A stretch of 64,000 bases of DNA, from the NCBI GenBank assembly GCA_964017065.1, contig OZ024784.1:5933152-5997151 (forward strand), given 5' to 3'. Below are positions 24,850 through 35,773 of the stretch, in pieces. Numbering within the stretch: the first letter of the stretch is position 1; every line of letters starts with the position of its first letter. Position numbers and translations under genes: made by a program. The DNA comes from Haliclona indistincta. Taxonomy: Eukaryota; Porifera; Demospongiae; Haplosclerida; Chalinidae. The notes under the pieces are model-generated. The model was not told the origin of the DNA and searched no databases. It saw only the letters and a list, made by a program, of their open reading frames with translations.

Positions 24850-25028
24850 CTATTATGTCACTTCTTAACTTTTATCTCAGTTATTATTATCAGTCTTGTT
24901 GTACTTAATAACATTGATTCTGTCACACAAATTATGTTTGAATTCAAATGAGACCAAGTTACTAATGTTAAGTTACTAATGTCATGTTATGATGCTGACT
25001 CTCTTATCTGACTTTGCTAGCTCGTGTT

Positions 25029-26628
25029 CTAATTTGCTTGAAGATTATTTAGTCGGTAGTAGATTCCTCTCTTTTCCATTAGCTCGTGGTGGTTTCCTAG
25101 CTCTTTCACATTTCCCTTGTGTAACACAGCAATGATGTTAGCACTGTGTATTGTGGATAGTCGGTGAGCAATGATGATGGTAGTCCTGCTTTCTCTGGCT
25201 TTGTCCAGTGCTTCCTGGACAACCCTTTCACTCTCTGTGTCTAGAGCAGATGTAGCCTCGTCCAACAGGAGTATCTTGGGATCTCTCACTAGAGCTCTAG
25301 CAATGGCTATCCTCTGCTTCTGTCCTCCACTCATCTGACCTCCTTTAGCACCAACATTAGTGGTGTAACCCTGAAGGAGTAGCTCATATGATCAACTATG
25401 CAACCAATCTGTCCATGCAACTCTCACATTAGGTAAAGTATCAATGAAGTTGTGAATGTTAGCAGCTTTGGCAGCTTCTACCACCTCCTCATCTGACACA
25501 TCTCTGAAATTAGCACCATATCTAATGTTGTCGGCAATGGAGGCATCAAACAGCACTGGTTCCTGAGAGACTAAGCCAATTTGAGTCCGCAGCCAGCGTA
25601 GGTTGAGATCCTTAATCTCCTTATCGTCCAAGGTGATACACCCACTTAGAGGACCATAAAATCGCTCAATGAGTGTTACAAGGGTGCTCTTTCCACTGCC
25701 TGAAGTACCCACTAGAGCCAGTGTCTGGCCTGGTTTCACAGACACGCTCAGCCCACACAGCACTGGTGCATTAGGTCTTGTTGGGTATGAGAATTGCACA
25801 TTTTTCAAGTCAATTTTACTGTTCACCTCTTCCTATAGGTAGGACAACAAGTCATGTTAGCTGCTAATAGCTAATGCTCACCAGTTTGTCCCCTGTATCT
25901 GAGCTGGCATCAATTTGTGACTGCTTGTCAATTAAAAAAAAATACGTCTGGCCGACAGCTTAGCACGATTGAAGTTTGGTATAAAGATACTAGTTTGACC
26001 AGCGACAAGACTACCAAATACTACAGCAACAAAGACAATGAAGAGGTTAACTACTTCAGCATATAAAATGCTGGTGGTGTCTTGTAGGAACTGGAATCCT
26101 CCTCCAAATCCAAAGGTTACAGCATAACCCAAGTAGAGGACAGCAAAGGTGAATCCATAGGAAAATCCCAGGAGTGGAGTGAGCAGCAAACTTTGTCTAC
26201 ATAATAACAAACACATCATTCTTAACTGTTCACAGTTCACAAGCAGCTTTTACCTGAATGGTTTTGTTAGCTGTTCCTGGTATTTTTTGAAGAAAATGTC
26301 CTCAAGAGAGAGAGAAGCTACCGCTCTGATATTGTCAAAGGAATCTACTGCAAGCTATTAGTATGGGCATCAAGCATATACTCGTACATGCAAACACATG
26401 CACACCTTGTTGGACTGCTCTAGAGCTTGTTTTGTGACTGACGTAGACCTGTTGTATGCTAGTGCTCTAAGAACTCCGGATACCACCATAAATGGAATGA
26501 GAGAAAGAGCTACAAAGCTGGTCAACCATGAGAACCCAAATGAGGCAAACACAAAGCACACCAGTCCAACTACAGTCTCAATGAGCTTTACTTCAACAAT
26601 CTGGAGAGAGAGCGAGAGAGAGAGAGAG

Positions 26629-26692
<64 letters not shown>

Positions 26693-29600
26693 AGATGCAT
26701 CAACTGATATGATGCGTGTGTCTCATGACTCACTCCTTGTACATTAGCAGCATCTTGAGACAGTCTTAGTGTCAGTATGCCCGTTGCATTCTCTTCATTA
26801 TCAAACCATCCAATCTCTTGCTTCAAAACACTCTTGAATGAATCCACTCGTAGACGTTTAGTTAATCTTTGACCGAACACACTTAATCCTAAACTCTACA
26901 AAGAATGGAATAATGTATCATCTGAGGCACCTAGCAGCTGTGGTACCTTGAAGAAGTTAGCAGTTCCCAATGCAACACCAATAGCTAGCATACCACCTGC
27001 TGCTTTATGCATCTCGTCAAAAATAGTACCATCGACATTGTCAAAAACTACATCAAGGCCCTCTCCAAACACAATACCAAATAATGGAAATGATGTGCCG
27101 ACTACTACTGCACCCACAACACCAATTGCTAACATCCGCCAGTCCTTTGCAAGATAGGAGAGAATACGTTTGAGAGGAACTTTGGGTATTTCACTGTCAT
27201 ACTTTGCTTGCTAATAGCAGAAAAAAGTATTAAGTCTAATAGAAAATTTATACCATCTCACCAAGTCTTCCATTCTGTCATATGACACTTCCTCGTCAAT
27301 TGTTATGTTATGCTTTGAGTACCCTCGTGAAATGCTCCGTCGTGTCTTGCATGTGAGTGATACATCACCATCTTGATCACTGGTTAGACTGGTGTCGCTA
27401 AATTTCTTACTGATTTGACGGGTCAATTGACGCACAAGTGTTGGTTTAACATCTTTAACGCCACCAGATGAGCGACGACGACGATAAATTGAACGACTTA
27501 TACGACGATGAAATGACTTATTGCTAGGAATCTTTTTGAGTGGATTGTTGAGCACAAACTCCTTGTCTGCATCTTCATGCGACTGCACAAAAGACAGTGA
27601 ACACAGTACAATCAAAGTAAGTCATTCACCTGAGCAGTCACCAGTTGATAATATAGTCCCTTGTTCTCCATCAGTTCAGAATGTGTTCCCATCTCCACTA
27701 TTCTACCTCCCTCGATTGATGCTATTGCATCAGCTGTCTTAATGGTGGATAGTCGGTGAGCAATGATGATGGTAGTCCTGCCCTCTCTGGCTTTGTCCAG
27801 TGCATCCTGGACAACCCTTTCACTCTCTGTGTCTAGAGCAGATGTAGCCTCGTCCAACAGGAGTATCTTGGGATCTCTCACTAGAGCTCTAGCAATGGCT
27901 ATCCTCTGCTTCTGTCCTCCACTCATCTGACCTCCTCTCTCCCCTACCTGAGTCTGGTAGCCGTTGGGGAACTGAGAAATAAAGTTGTGTGCATTTGCCT
28001 TCTTTGCCGCCCATTCAATATCCTCTTGAGTAGCATCTTCTCTTCCAAATCGAATGTTCTCAGCAATGGTAGTGTCAAACAAGATAGGTTCTTGTGATAC
28101 TACACCAATATTCTTACGCAACCATCCTAGATTGAGTGCACATATATCCTGGCCACCAATCAGCACCTGCAGACAAAACTATAACATTATCTTTCTCCTT
28201 TAGAACCATCCTACCTGTCCTCCTGCAATATCATAAAACCGTTGCAATATTTGCACTACAGTGCTCTTGCCACTACCACTAGGACCCACCAGGGCAACCG
28301 TTTTACCTACATCTATTTTCATATCAATGCCTTTCAAAATCTAATGAACATGGTAAAAACTGTATAAATATTATTTTGCAGTTTACCTGGATTTGAGGAT
28401 TAACAGGATAGGAGAAGCAAACATCTTTAAACTCGATACTTGGATTCATTTTATCATGTATGATACCATTGGTTGAGCTTGAGTCAATCAAAGGTGCCTG
28501 TATGATAGTTAATACTATAATCACTAGTAGCTAGCACATACCCTGTCAATTGTAGAATACACTACACTAGCTGATCCAAAGGCATCTGAAAAATTCTGCA
28601 GGTCTCCAGTAGCCACTCCAATAGCAAATGCTGCTATCAGCATTGAGAAAAACACCTGCATAACAGCAACTAGTATCAGCACAGTTACTGTATGAGTTAC
28701 TCACAGTGAGCATATCACCAAGCTCTAATAAGTCTTCATCATTAAGAAAGGAGCCAAACCTATGTGTGGTGAACATAATCATAGTATTCAATTCATGAGC
28801 ACGTGCTTACCAGAGAACTATTGCAAATGAGGTAAAGATAAGGAAGTAGACAAAGAAAAAGCTGATTCCTACTGACAAGCCCTTCTTGATCCCTAGTGAA
28901 CCTGCTGTTGCTAGACACTGCTGATATCTGTTTTATTAGATAATGATTTGCAGTAGTACTGCACACCTAATTGTACCTTTTGATCTCTTTCTCCTCGCCA
29001 CCAAATGCAGCCACAGTTTTTACTGCAGAGAGAACCTCTTCAGCAACACTACCAGCCTGTGCGTAGGCTGTCTGCTCATTGGAATTGAACCATGAGGTGA
29101 TCTGCATAGTTCACAGTAAGTAGAGCAAAATAATAGTGATGGGTAACTTACCAGTGATGATATTATCACTGAACCTGCCATTAAAGGTATCAGAACTATT
29201 AGTACCAAACTGAGCTGCCAACTATAAACGAATGCTACCACCAATCCAACAATGAAGGAGGAGATCCACTGCACAAGGATGGCAAATCCTTGCCCAATGC
29301 CTTTGTGAATTGAGTCAACATCACTACAAGTAGAGAAATAGTCAGTTGTGTAATGATAAAGGCACGAGGTACCTGTTTAGTCTACTTGCCAACTCTCCAC
29401 TAGCTGTTATATCAAACCATCCAATATTCTGCTTTAGCACTGACTTGTAAAAGAGTAGTCTGATCTTTTGTATTTGACGCTCACATGCAATTTGTATGAA
29501 AGATATCTGAAAGTACGAGATGATTAAAACTACAGTTGCAATCATGAGGGAAAAGTAGACATGCCACAGGATTCCATCGTTAGGAGGTACTCCATGTAAG

Positions 29601-30282
29601 AAATCATTTGATGATAAACAATTGATCGAAGGGGCAAAAACAAAAAATGCTGATACACAGTTACAGCGTTCAAAGGAGCTTGGTATAGTCAAATTACTAT
29701 TGACTATCATATCAAGAATCTCAAATGCGGTTTGGTTAGTGTCATTAGCATACTGGTATATTAAACAAGAAATATTGGTTGAAACACCTCTAGACACATT
29801 TGTCTGTGACAAAGCACCGAAAGTATCGAAAAAAATCGTCAACTTTTCTTGAGTGTTGACAATGGCCTCATCAATGACCATACCCTGAGCTGCTGTGATG
29901 GGAGTGAGAGCCAAGTCACCCTCAACAAACATGAATGACTCCAGCGGAATACTAATGTTGTCAGTAGAGATTGCAACAAACACTCGGTCTGAGATGAACA
30001 AGCTGCTAAATGAATTAATGGTACGACCAAACACGATGGTCGATAAAGGAATGGCTGCTCCATGAATGATAGCCATTATTAATGATATCACTATGAGAAA
30101 CCAGTCCAGCGCTGTAGCATAGCGAAACTGCAGTCATTGAGAGAGAAGTACAAGGTAATGAGAGTGAGAAGCACACTGACCAGTTGAAAGATATGACGGA
30201 CTGGCTTGATTACCTCTTCTTCTTCCTGTACCTTGTCATTGACTAAATGTCTAGCAATTTGAAGTGTCACATAATATACCAT
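25029..30282 (-). CDS. ABCB (P-glycoprotein-type) full ABC transporter, copy 1, with apparent frameshift
   Basis: ABCB1/MDR-type exporter, TMD-NBD-TMD-NBD, at the plasma membrane. The ATG at 30282 gives [20 protein letters not shown]1 includes [12 protein letters not shown] and [20 protein letters not shown]1 (27612-28340) has Walker [10 protein letters not shown], the signature MSGGQKQR, Walker B ILLLDEA, and the H-loop IIAHRLST. A linker is rich in Arg/Ser/Lys. TMD2 follows, then NBD2 (25029-25830) with Walker [18 protein letters not shown] and ILLLDEA; stop TAG at 25031-25029. Relative to copy 2, the A run at 25934-25942 is one base short. In frame this gives ARRIFF then a stop, cutting off NBD2. 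Copy 1 also has FYGP where copy 2 keeps the conserved FYDP. Either a young pseudogene or a homopolymer error. Confidence 0.85.
26603..26695. repeat. (GA)n microsatellite in ABCB copy 1 intron
   Basis: About 90 bp of GA dinucleotides, a few broken by GC or GG. On the transcribed (minus) strand it is a CT tract running directly into the 3' splice site of a TMD2 intron, so it doubles as the polypyrimidine tract. Confidence 0.9.
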
Positions 30283-30392
30283 TTACCACACAGCATAAAA
30301 GGACGTGAAAACTATTTAATTATGTATTTGAGGTCGTTGAAACAACCTCAAATACATAATACATACATGTATGAAGGTGGCTGTGCACATAG

Positions 30393-30969
30393 TTAACCCT
30401 TTAAGCCCCAATGACGCCATTTGGCGTCATACATACTTCAGACAGCATAACTTTATGAAAAAGTGCTGAAGTATCCCCAAATTAAGCCAAATTGAAGAAT
30501 ACAAATAACCGCAAAAATTGACCGGTTTTCGGCACGCCCCCTGCACCAAACACATTGGCATAGGCATTTCTATGGCTTCAATGCAAATTTCACAGGAAAA
30601 ACAAAATGGCAGTCAAGAAAATTTGGACAATTTATGGCTTCGGATGCTCAGAAAACACATTTTTGCAAATTCTCTATGATCAGGGCTACATTTTACATTC
30701 ACCAAAACCACTGCTATTTATATGTACTTTTCAGTAGCCAGCCCCAAAGTACTAACTTTGAGTAAAATTTGATGAGGTCGCTGCACTTTATCGAAGTGGG
30801 AGGGGCATATCGACCGACTTGAGTGTGGGCAATTGCGGCTACTCACTGGCGTAAAAGGACGCAAATTTGAGACCAGTAGCACAAAAGACACACGAGATAT
30901 TCACGATAGAAGTGGTCAGCATGTACGAGGTTAAAATTTCAGCAAGATAATTAGTAATTAAAGGGTTAA
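30393..30969. mobile_element. piggyBac-like MITE flanked by TTAA
   Basis: A 569-bp non-coding element bounded on both sides by TTAA (30393-30396 and 30966-30969). Terminal repeats are CCCTTTAAG... on the left and ...TTAAAGGG on the right. TTAA target sites with CCC...GGG termini are typical of piggyBac-superfamily elements. The left end has an inner palindrome (tgacgccatttggcgtca). An inverted relative lies at about 35774-36317. No transposase is present. Confidence 0.75.
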
Positions 30970-31081
30970 TATTCAACACCCACGCAATGTGCGTTTTATT
31001 AATAACTAGACTTTATAACTACAGCGATTTACGTAACAGTATGGAGGAAATAATACATGAAGCGTCTGTGGCTGCTATTTC

Positions 31082-31325
31082 TGTTCCGCGCAAACCGGGA
31101 ATTTGCGCAAAGTCAGGATTGCCCTGCGCAAACTAGGAATTCCAACTTTGCCGCGCAAAGCTGGAATTGCGCCGATCGAATTTCAGCATCGATGCGACGT
31201 ATGCGGCCAGGTGCAACCACGTGTACGGTAGTCACTAGTACTGTGCTTTGCGCGGCAAAAAAGTTGGAATTCCTAGTTTGCGCAGGGCAATTGACTTTGA
31301 GCAAATTCCCGGTTTGCGCGGAACA
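31082..31325. mobile_element. Foldback/MITE with about 80-bp near-perfect inverted arms
   Basis: The left arm (31082 to about 31165, starting tgttccgcgcaaaccggg) is nearly the exact reverse complement of the right arm (about 31240-31325). The spacer is about 75 bp. The arms are full of GCGCAAA/TTTGCGC motifs. It lies only in the left duplication unit. No coding capacity. Confidence 0.85.
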
Positions 31326-31643
31326 TAACCCTGGCTAGCGATGTGCGTGGGCATGGTCATGCGGCCGGAAACGTCTCCACCTTTTTCAATTCAAAAAGTG
31401 GAAATTGTCTTTCGCGACGTCTGAGTGCCGTTTCAGTGGCTAAAAACCACCCAAAGGTTTTCAGATACGCTGATTCCAACTAATTATGAAATTTAGCGGA
31501 TAATTCTGGAAACAATACTGTTTTGCTTTGATCAATCAATCAGTGCTAGGTAAAAAAAAGAGCAATTTGGTCAGCCGAATTTGGTAATCAAAAAATTATT
31601 TTCATAGCCAAACAGTTTGCAATGTTAGTTAAACTTGGACAAT

Positions 31644-32269
31644 ACCTCTGACTAGCCTCGTCCCCAGGCTCTCTGTTCCGTCAGAGAGCCTGGTCTCTAA
31701 TCTCACGTGAGCGCACCCAAAAAAGTGCAAATATTAATGAGCGTGGGTGTAATAAACCGCACGCCCACGAAGTGTGGCTGTTCCAGGCTTAGTTTCAATG
31801 CCTAAAACGTGTGTGTGTGTGTGTGTGGCGTAGCTTTCCAAGTCTCTTTGTGCTGGACATCGGAAAAGCTTCCTTGATGAAGCCTTTGACGACTTGGTCA
31901 TTGTACGTACGGTGAGGAAAGTGTAGCTCGATATCGTCCTACGGTCTTGGTACTTTACCTGTTTCGACGGAGTAGGAACATCCCCAGTAGCTGCTTCCTC
32001 ATAGTGGCTCTTTAGCCGTTTTAGATTCATCTGACGGCTCCGCGGCCATCCCGAACGTGATGCCACAGACCTTGATCGCCGCTGACAGCAAGACTGTGAC
32101 GAACGGTACGCATGTGCGTGGGCAGGTTGGGTCGAGAGCGTTGATCGTGCCCACGCACACTAATCACCTGTCTACCACCTGTCTACCCCACGTGAGATTA
32201 GAGACCAGGCTCCCTGACGGAACAAAATTCCGAGAGGGGTGGAGCCTGGGGACGAGGCTAACCTCTGAC
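31644..32269. mobile_element. TIR transposon remnant with 9-bp target-site duplication
   Basis: The element proper is 31653-32260. Terminal repeats start tagcctcgtccccaggct and end in its reverse complement, with extended sub-terminal similarity to about 70 bp, broken by an 18-bp gap. It is flanked by the perfect direct repeat acctctgac (31644-31652 and 32261-32269). A 9-bp duplication suits Mutator-like or related superfamilies; I cannot assign it. An internal minus-strand open frame (about 110 codons) resembles nothing I recognise. Confidence 0.82.
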
Positions 32270-32371
32270 CAGAATTTACAAAGATATTAGTAACAGTTTA
32301 GGTAAGTGCAAACGTGCTCCAAAGTCGCGCACAGCTGGAGTGTCATGCTAACTGGCCTGTTCGCCAATCCC

Positions 32372-32621
32372 ATATACTTGGTTTCGCGACAGAGGCGTGA
32401 TGGCTGTTCACGCTGAATATAATGAGAAATACGCGGTGACCGCCTACTGTTGGACAGGGTCGAATTTCGCAAGTATTCGAAGCTGTAGATCGGTATAATA
32501 TTCCCGCGAAATTCATCCGTGGACCATGTTCAACAGTAGGCGGTCAGCTCGTCATAGCGCGTTTTCCTCATTATAATCAGCGCGAACATTCCATCACGCC
32601 TCTGTCGTGAAACCAAGTATA
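32372..32621. mobile_element. Foldback element, about 110-bp arms
   Basis: The left arm (tatacttggtttcgcgacag...) at 32372-32477 pairs with the right arm at about 32507-32621 (ending ctgtcgtgaaaccaagtata), with scattered mismatches and a short centre. It is non-coding and absent from the right duplication unit. Confidence 0.8.
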
Positions 32622-33010
32622 CTGTAACAGGCAAATAGCTGGTCAAGCATCCGTTATAGCCATTGTCGTGGATCTGACTGGTCGTAGTTTGCTTCAATAG
32701 TATGCCGAACAGGTCAGCGTAGCCCAGGCTGTCGTGTCATACTCAAGATTACTGTTTTGCACCTATGCTACGAAGTGCGCAACAGCGCCGCTGTAACCAG
32801 GAAGCCGGCTTTGTAATGTAAATCAGTGGAGAACAAAATCACACAGTAACCGTCACAAAACCCGTTGTAACTCAGCCATTTTAGCACCGATTCTAATGAA
32901 ATTAAATTTGTGTGCTGGTAAAGGTTAGCAGAAGCTACCTAAAACGACTAGTAATCGATTCAGACAGTTTAAACTTTTTAGTGCACATCGCTACCCTGGC
33001 GCATACAGCG
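32622..33010. other. Unit-specific intergenic stretch
   Basis: About 390 bp with no counterpart in the right unit. I see no open frame of note, inverted repeat or RNA gene. It may be older sequence lost from the right unit, or a further insertion. Confidence 0.4.
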
Positions 33011-33619
33011 CACGGGTAATCATAGTTAGAACAATGATATAAACTCACTTTGAAATAGGCGCGCTTTCCAATTCCAGCGCCATATCGCTTTGCTCGCTCA
33101 TTCTCGCAAAGTTGTCCAGCGCAAGAACCGGTGTTAGAATTCAGGCGAAAGACTAAGACTACAATTGTTCCATACGCTGACGGTTACGGTCACTCTGGTC
33201 TACATTCAGCAAAATAGCACGCATCGGGCTTTATACTTGCCATAAGCTCTGTACAAGCCACACCCGGCGAGCTACCTTTCTAGCTACACGAGAGATAGCC
33301 ACGCCCAAGCGAGAGTGTCGTTGCTAACGTGAGATGGCGTTTGCAGTGGTAACGCTGTCGTGCATTCTCAAGCAATAGTAGCCACAAATAACCGTCAAAG
33401 AGAAAAATTATCGTGGTATACAGTTGTTTACAATGCTGTCTACCATCAGTACGACAATCATTCATGCAGGCCAGGCCCTGTGGGGCAGCTGAAAGCAATT
33501 ACCTATCAGACTACAAGTCCAACTACCGCCAATACAGTTCCTGTTCGCGGAAGCAAATTGTTCCACTTGCATGCATGTACGGAACAAGACACTATAACCC
33601 GCAACCACCAAGGCAAGGG

Positions 33620-34312
33620 AGCATGCAACTCTGTATACGGCGAAATCCAAACATGGCTGGCCATTCTATTTTTAGTAATATTCCTTATACGGTCATGCAC
33701 AAGGAATTGTATTTACATAGTGAAGGATCGCAGTCTACAGTAAAGCAAATACCTTCGTTAGACTGACAACGAGACAGCAGCAAAGTTCTAGCTATAGCAG
33801 ACAAACTGTCGCGTTGTGAGCGGCGGCGTAAAGTCGATCTACGACTACTGACTTCGGTAAGCTTAATCTATGGCTTAATGAAAAGATGTCGGAGTATTGT
33901 GGCGGTAGAAAAATAATACAAATTGCTTTCCACAGTGCTTCTTCGCTTTGGGGACTCTTCGAGCGCCTAGCCTTGCCGTCACATGAACGTTTCATGCTTG
34001 AGTACATACAGTGCGTTGGATCACGATGTGCACGCCCAGTTTCTCGAGGGTTAATCATAAGTTTAATTCTATAAAAGGAAACTACTATTTTAAACTTGTC
34101 AGCCATGTTTGGATTTCGCCGTATGCACTAGCATGTACGGAGTATTTTTGGCGGGAGGAATCTGGCGAATCGTCAAGCATTCGCCAAAATAAAATTCACC
34201 AAAATCTGCTTATTCTATTGTGGTAATACATGAGTCAGGCACTTGATGCCAAAATTAAATTCGCCAAAACGCAAGATCTGGGTCATTCGCCAAAATTACC
34301 CGCTATACGGTA
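33620..34312. mobile_element. Composite insertion in left unit: inverted-repeat element plus ATTCGCCAAAA-rich tail
   Basis: This block is missing at the equivalent point of the right unit (about 42555-42650). It contains a 26-bp inverted pair, 33634-33659 and 34100-34125 (cggcgaaatccaaacatggc and its complement, 25/26 matching). A tail with repeated ttcgccaaaa (about 34178-34300) follows, ending ccgctatacggtacc. It looks like one element nested in or beside another. No protein-coding exon is recognised. Confidence 0.65.
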
Positions 34313-34374
34313 CCATGGAAAAGTTAGTGTTGTATTATAAAATCATTATCATCATCATCATCTTGCCAGCTGAT

Positions 34375-34790
34375 ATGAACAAGTTGTGTTCTGGTAAGAA
34401 GCAAAATCATGAGAAGGTCATGTATGATTTCTTCGCGACAGACCTGCACACAACAGACCTATCAACAGCCATGTCTCACTGATAGACTAAGAGCACCTAC
34501 CACACGCTACGGCAGTAGTCCCATAGGGACTAAACCAGCACAGGGCACTCGTGACTTAAAATCATTATTGTTGAGACTCATTAACATTGAGACTCAATAT
34601 TCTTTTGTTTGTAGTCTAGTCCCCACTTTGACATGCAAGAGCAGTAGACGGCATACTCAATAGTCAATACACTGCAAACTATGGTTCATCAGCCGGTGAT
34701 TTTCATCTCCCTAAGCTAGATGGTTTGCTAGTATCACCAGTTAGCACATTATCCACTCTGGATCTCTCTCAGATTGTACAAACAGCTTGA
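34375..34790 (+). pseudogene. Degenerate copy of the small unrecognised gene at 42708-43101
   Basis: Homologous to the right-unit gene. It has a 4-bp insertion near 34421 (a later ATG at 34409 could still open the frame). The splice donor is weakened to gtgact. A 7-bp tandem insertion near 34662-34668 shifts the last exon. The AATAAA found downstream of the right copy reads AACAGA here. These changes suggest this copy no longer makes the same protein. Confidence 0.5.
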
Positions 34791-35014
34791 CTGGACTGGA
34801 TAGTAGCGAGTTCTCTAGGAAGGTCAGATTCCGACGGAAAAGAAACAGAGATCATGACTCAGGATGGGCTGGGCCCTGCTGAGTATTGATACTAATACAT
34901 TTTGTGAATCAGTCGTGCATTACATAGAATCATTCGGTCGCCATTTTGCCTTGTCCATTCTTTATAGTTGACTCTCAAATTTACTTCCGAACCTTCCTCC
35001 ACTCATGCACACAG

Positions 35015-35121
35015 GGTTGGGGTCAAGTACTTTCATATGTACTTAAGTACAATTACAAGTACCTAAACTTTAGTATAAGTACAAGTACAGTTACTGTAAA
35101 AGAAAGTACTTGACCCCAACC
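35015..35121. mobile_element. Short MITE with ggttggggtcaagtacttt TIRs
   Basis: The 107-bp element begins ggttggggtcaagtactttc and ends in the reverse complement. The interior is rich in AAGTAC/GTACTT repeats. Further AAGTAC-rich sequence continues to about 35280, perhaps a second decayed copy. Confidence 0.8.
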
Positions 35122-35307
35122 AGCTGATCTTAGCACATGCCCCTTGCTAACTTGTTAGTTTTGTAGTTTGCATGATTATGAGGAAGTTAGCCTGCAAGTG
35201 CTCATGATGTAGCTAAAATACTTTTAAGTACATGTACATTCAGCTAGAATTTTAAGTACAAGTACATTCTAACAAGTAATAAAAACATTTTAACAAAAAT
35301 GCAAGAG

Positions 35308-35546
35308 ATTTAGGGTTGGTACATGGAAAAAGTATGGAAACAAGATGTGACCTTAGGTAAGTAAACAAGATTTAAAATAAAAAGGACTATAACAATAGCA
35401 GTGTAATTGCTACCTCCCTATTAAATTAACCACAACTATCGAAAGCAGTTAATTAGGGAGGTAGCATTACACTGCTATTGTTACAATCCTTTTCATTTCA
35501 AAATCTTGTTTCCATTTTTTTTTCGATAAATGTACCAACCCTAAAT
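35308..35546. mobile_element. Foldback MITE, atttagggttggtaca termini
   Basis: 239 bp with terminal repeats atttagggttggtaca and complement. Inner arms pair strongly (agcagtgtaattgctacctc against gaggtagcattacactgct). It directly abuts the next element at 35547. Confidence 0.8.
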
Positions 35547-35752
35547 GGATCAATTGGAAAGAACGGCACCTCGTTAATTATGTGCGCAATTGAGTGGACG
35601 TGGTTTCGCAAAGAACTACTAAACCCAAGACCCTAAAACCTTTGCCGCTAACTGTGCATCGTCGGGAGGGTTGTCCTAACCCGGGCCTTCGGCCCTTGCT
35701 AAGCGTCAATTGCGCACATAATTAACGAGGTGCCTTTCTTTCCAATTGATCC
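35547..35752. mobile_element. MITE with about 45-bp TIRs (ggatcaattggaaaga...)
   Basis: 206 bp. The left arm, 35547 to about 35595, and the right arm, about 35706-35752, are near-perfect reverse complements. A small internal hairpin gggccttcggccc lies near 35690. Non-coding. Confidence 0.82.
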
Positions 35753-35773
35753 CTTATGATAGCCCCTAGGTAG

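Larger units (their letters stand above)
24865..34918. repeat. Tandem duplication, left unit (ABCB gene + upstream flank)
   Basis: Direct repeat of 36314-43228. Homology starts at the TTAA at 24865-24868 and covers the whole ABCB gene to about 30300. It breaks at about 2.7 kb of unit-specific insertions (30300-33010), resumes at about 33015 (matching about 41900), and ends around 34918 at the shared block before cagt[c/t]gtg. Identity over the gene is very high, with mainly point differences and small indels. Confidence 0.93.

Noticed and set aside
26398..26712. Open frames made of Arg-Glu or Ser-Leu repeats over the GA microsatellites (also 37834-38295 and 55339-55979)
   Set aside because: They are six-frame artefacts of dinucleotide repeats lying in introns; flanking splice sites explain the sequence.
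31057..31338. Open frames on both strands in the GCGCAAA foldback
   Set aside because: Both strands read alike because the sequence is an inverted repeat; not a gene.
31734..32066. About 110-codon minus-strand open frame inside the 9-bp-TSD element
   Set aside because: Contains low-complexity His-Thr repeats from a GT microsatellite; no family resemblance or splice context. Kept only as a note on the element.
33462..33766. Several overlapping frames in the left ABCB upstream flank, and an analogous plus-strand frame at 42376-42576
   Set aside because: Frames differ between the two units, contain indels or insertion sequence, and have no consistent splice model; only the 42708-43101 exons were kept as a candidate gene.
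35013..35290. AAGTAC-rich stretch as a CRISPR-like or tandem array
   Set aside because: Irregular short words inside and beside a MITE with terminal inverted repeats; a eukaryotic context and no repeat-spacer regularity.
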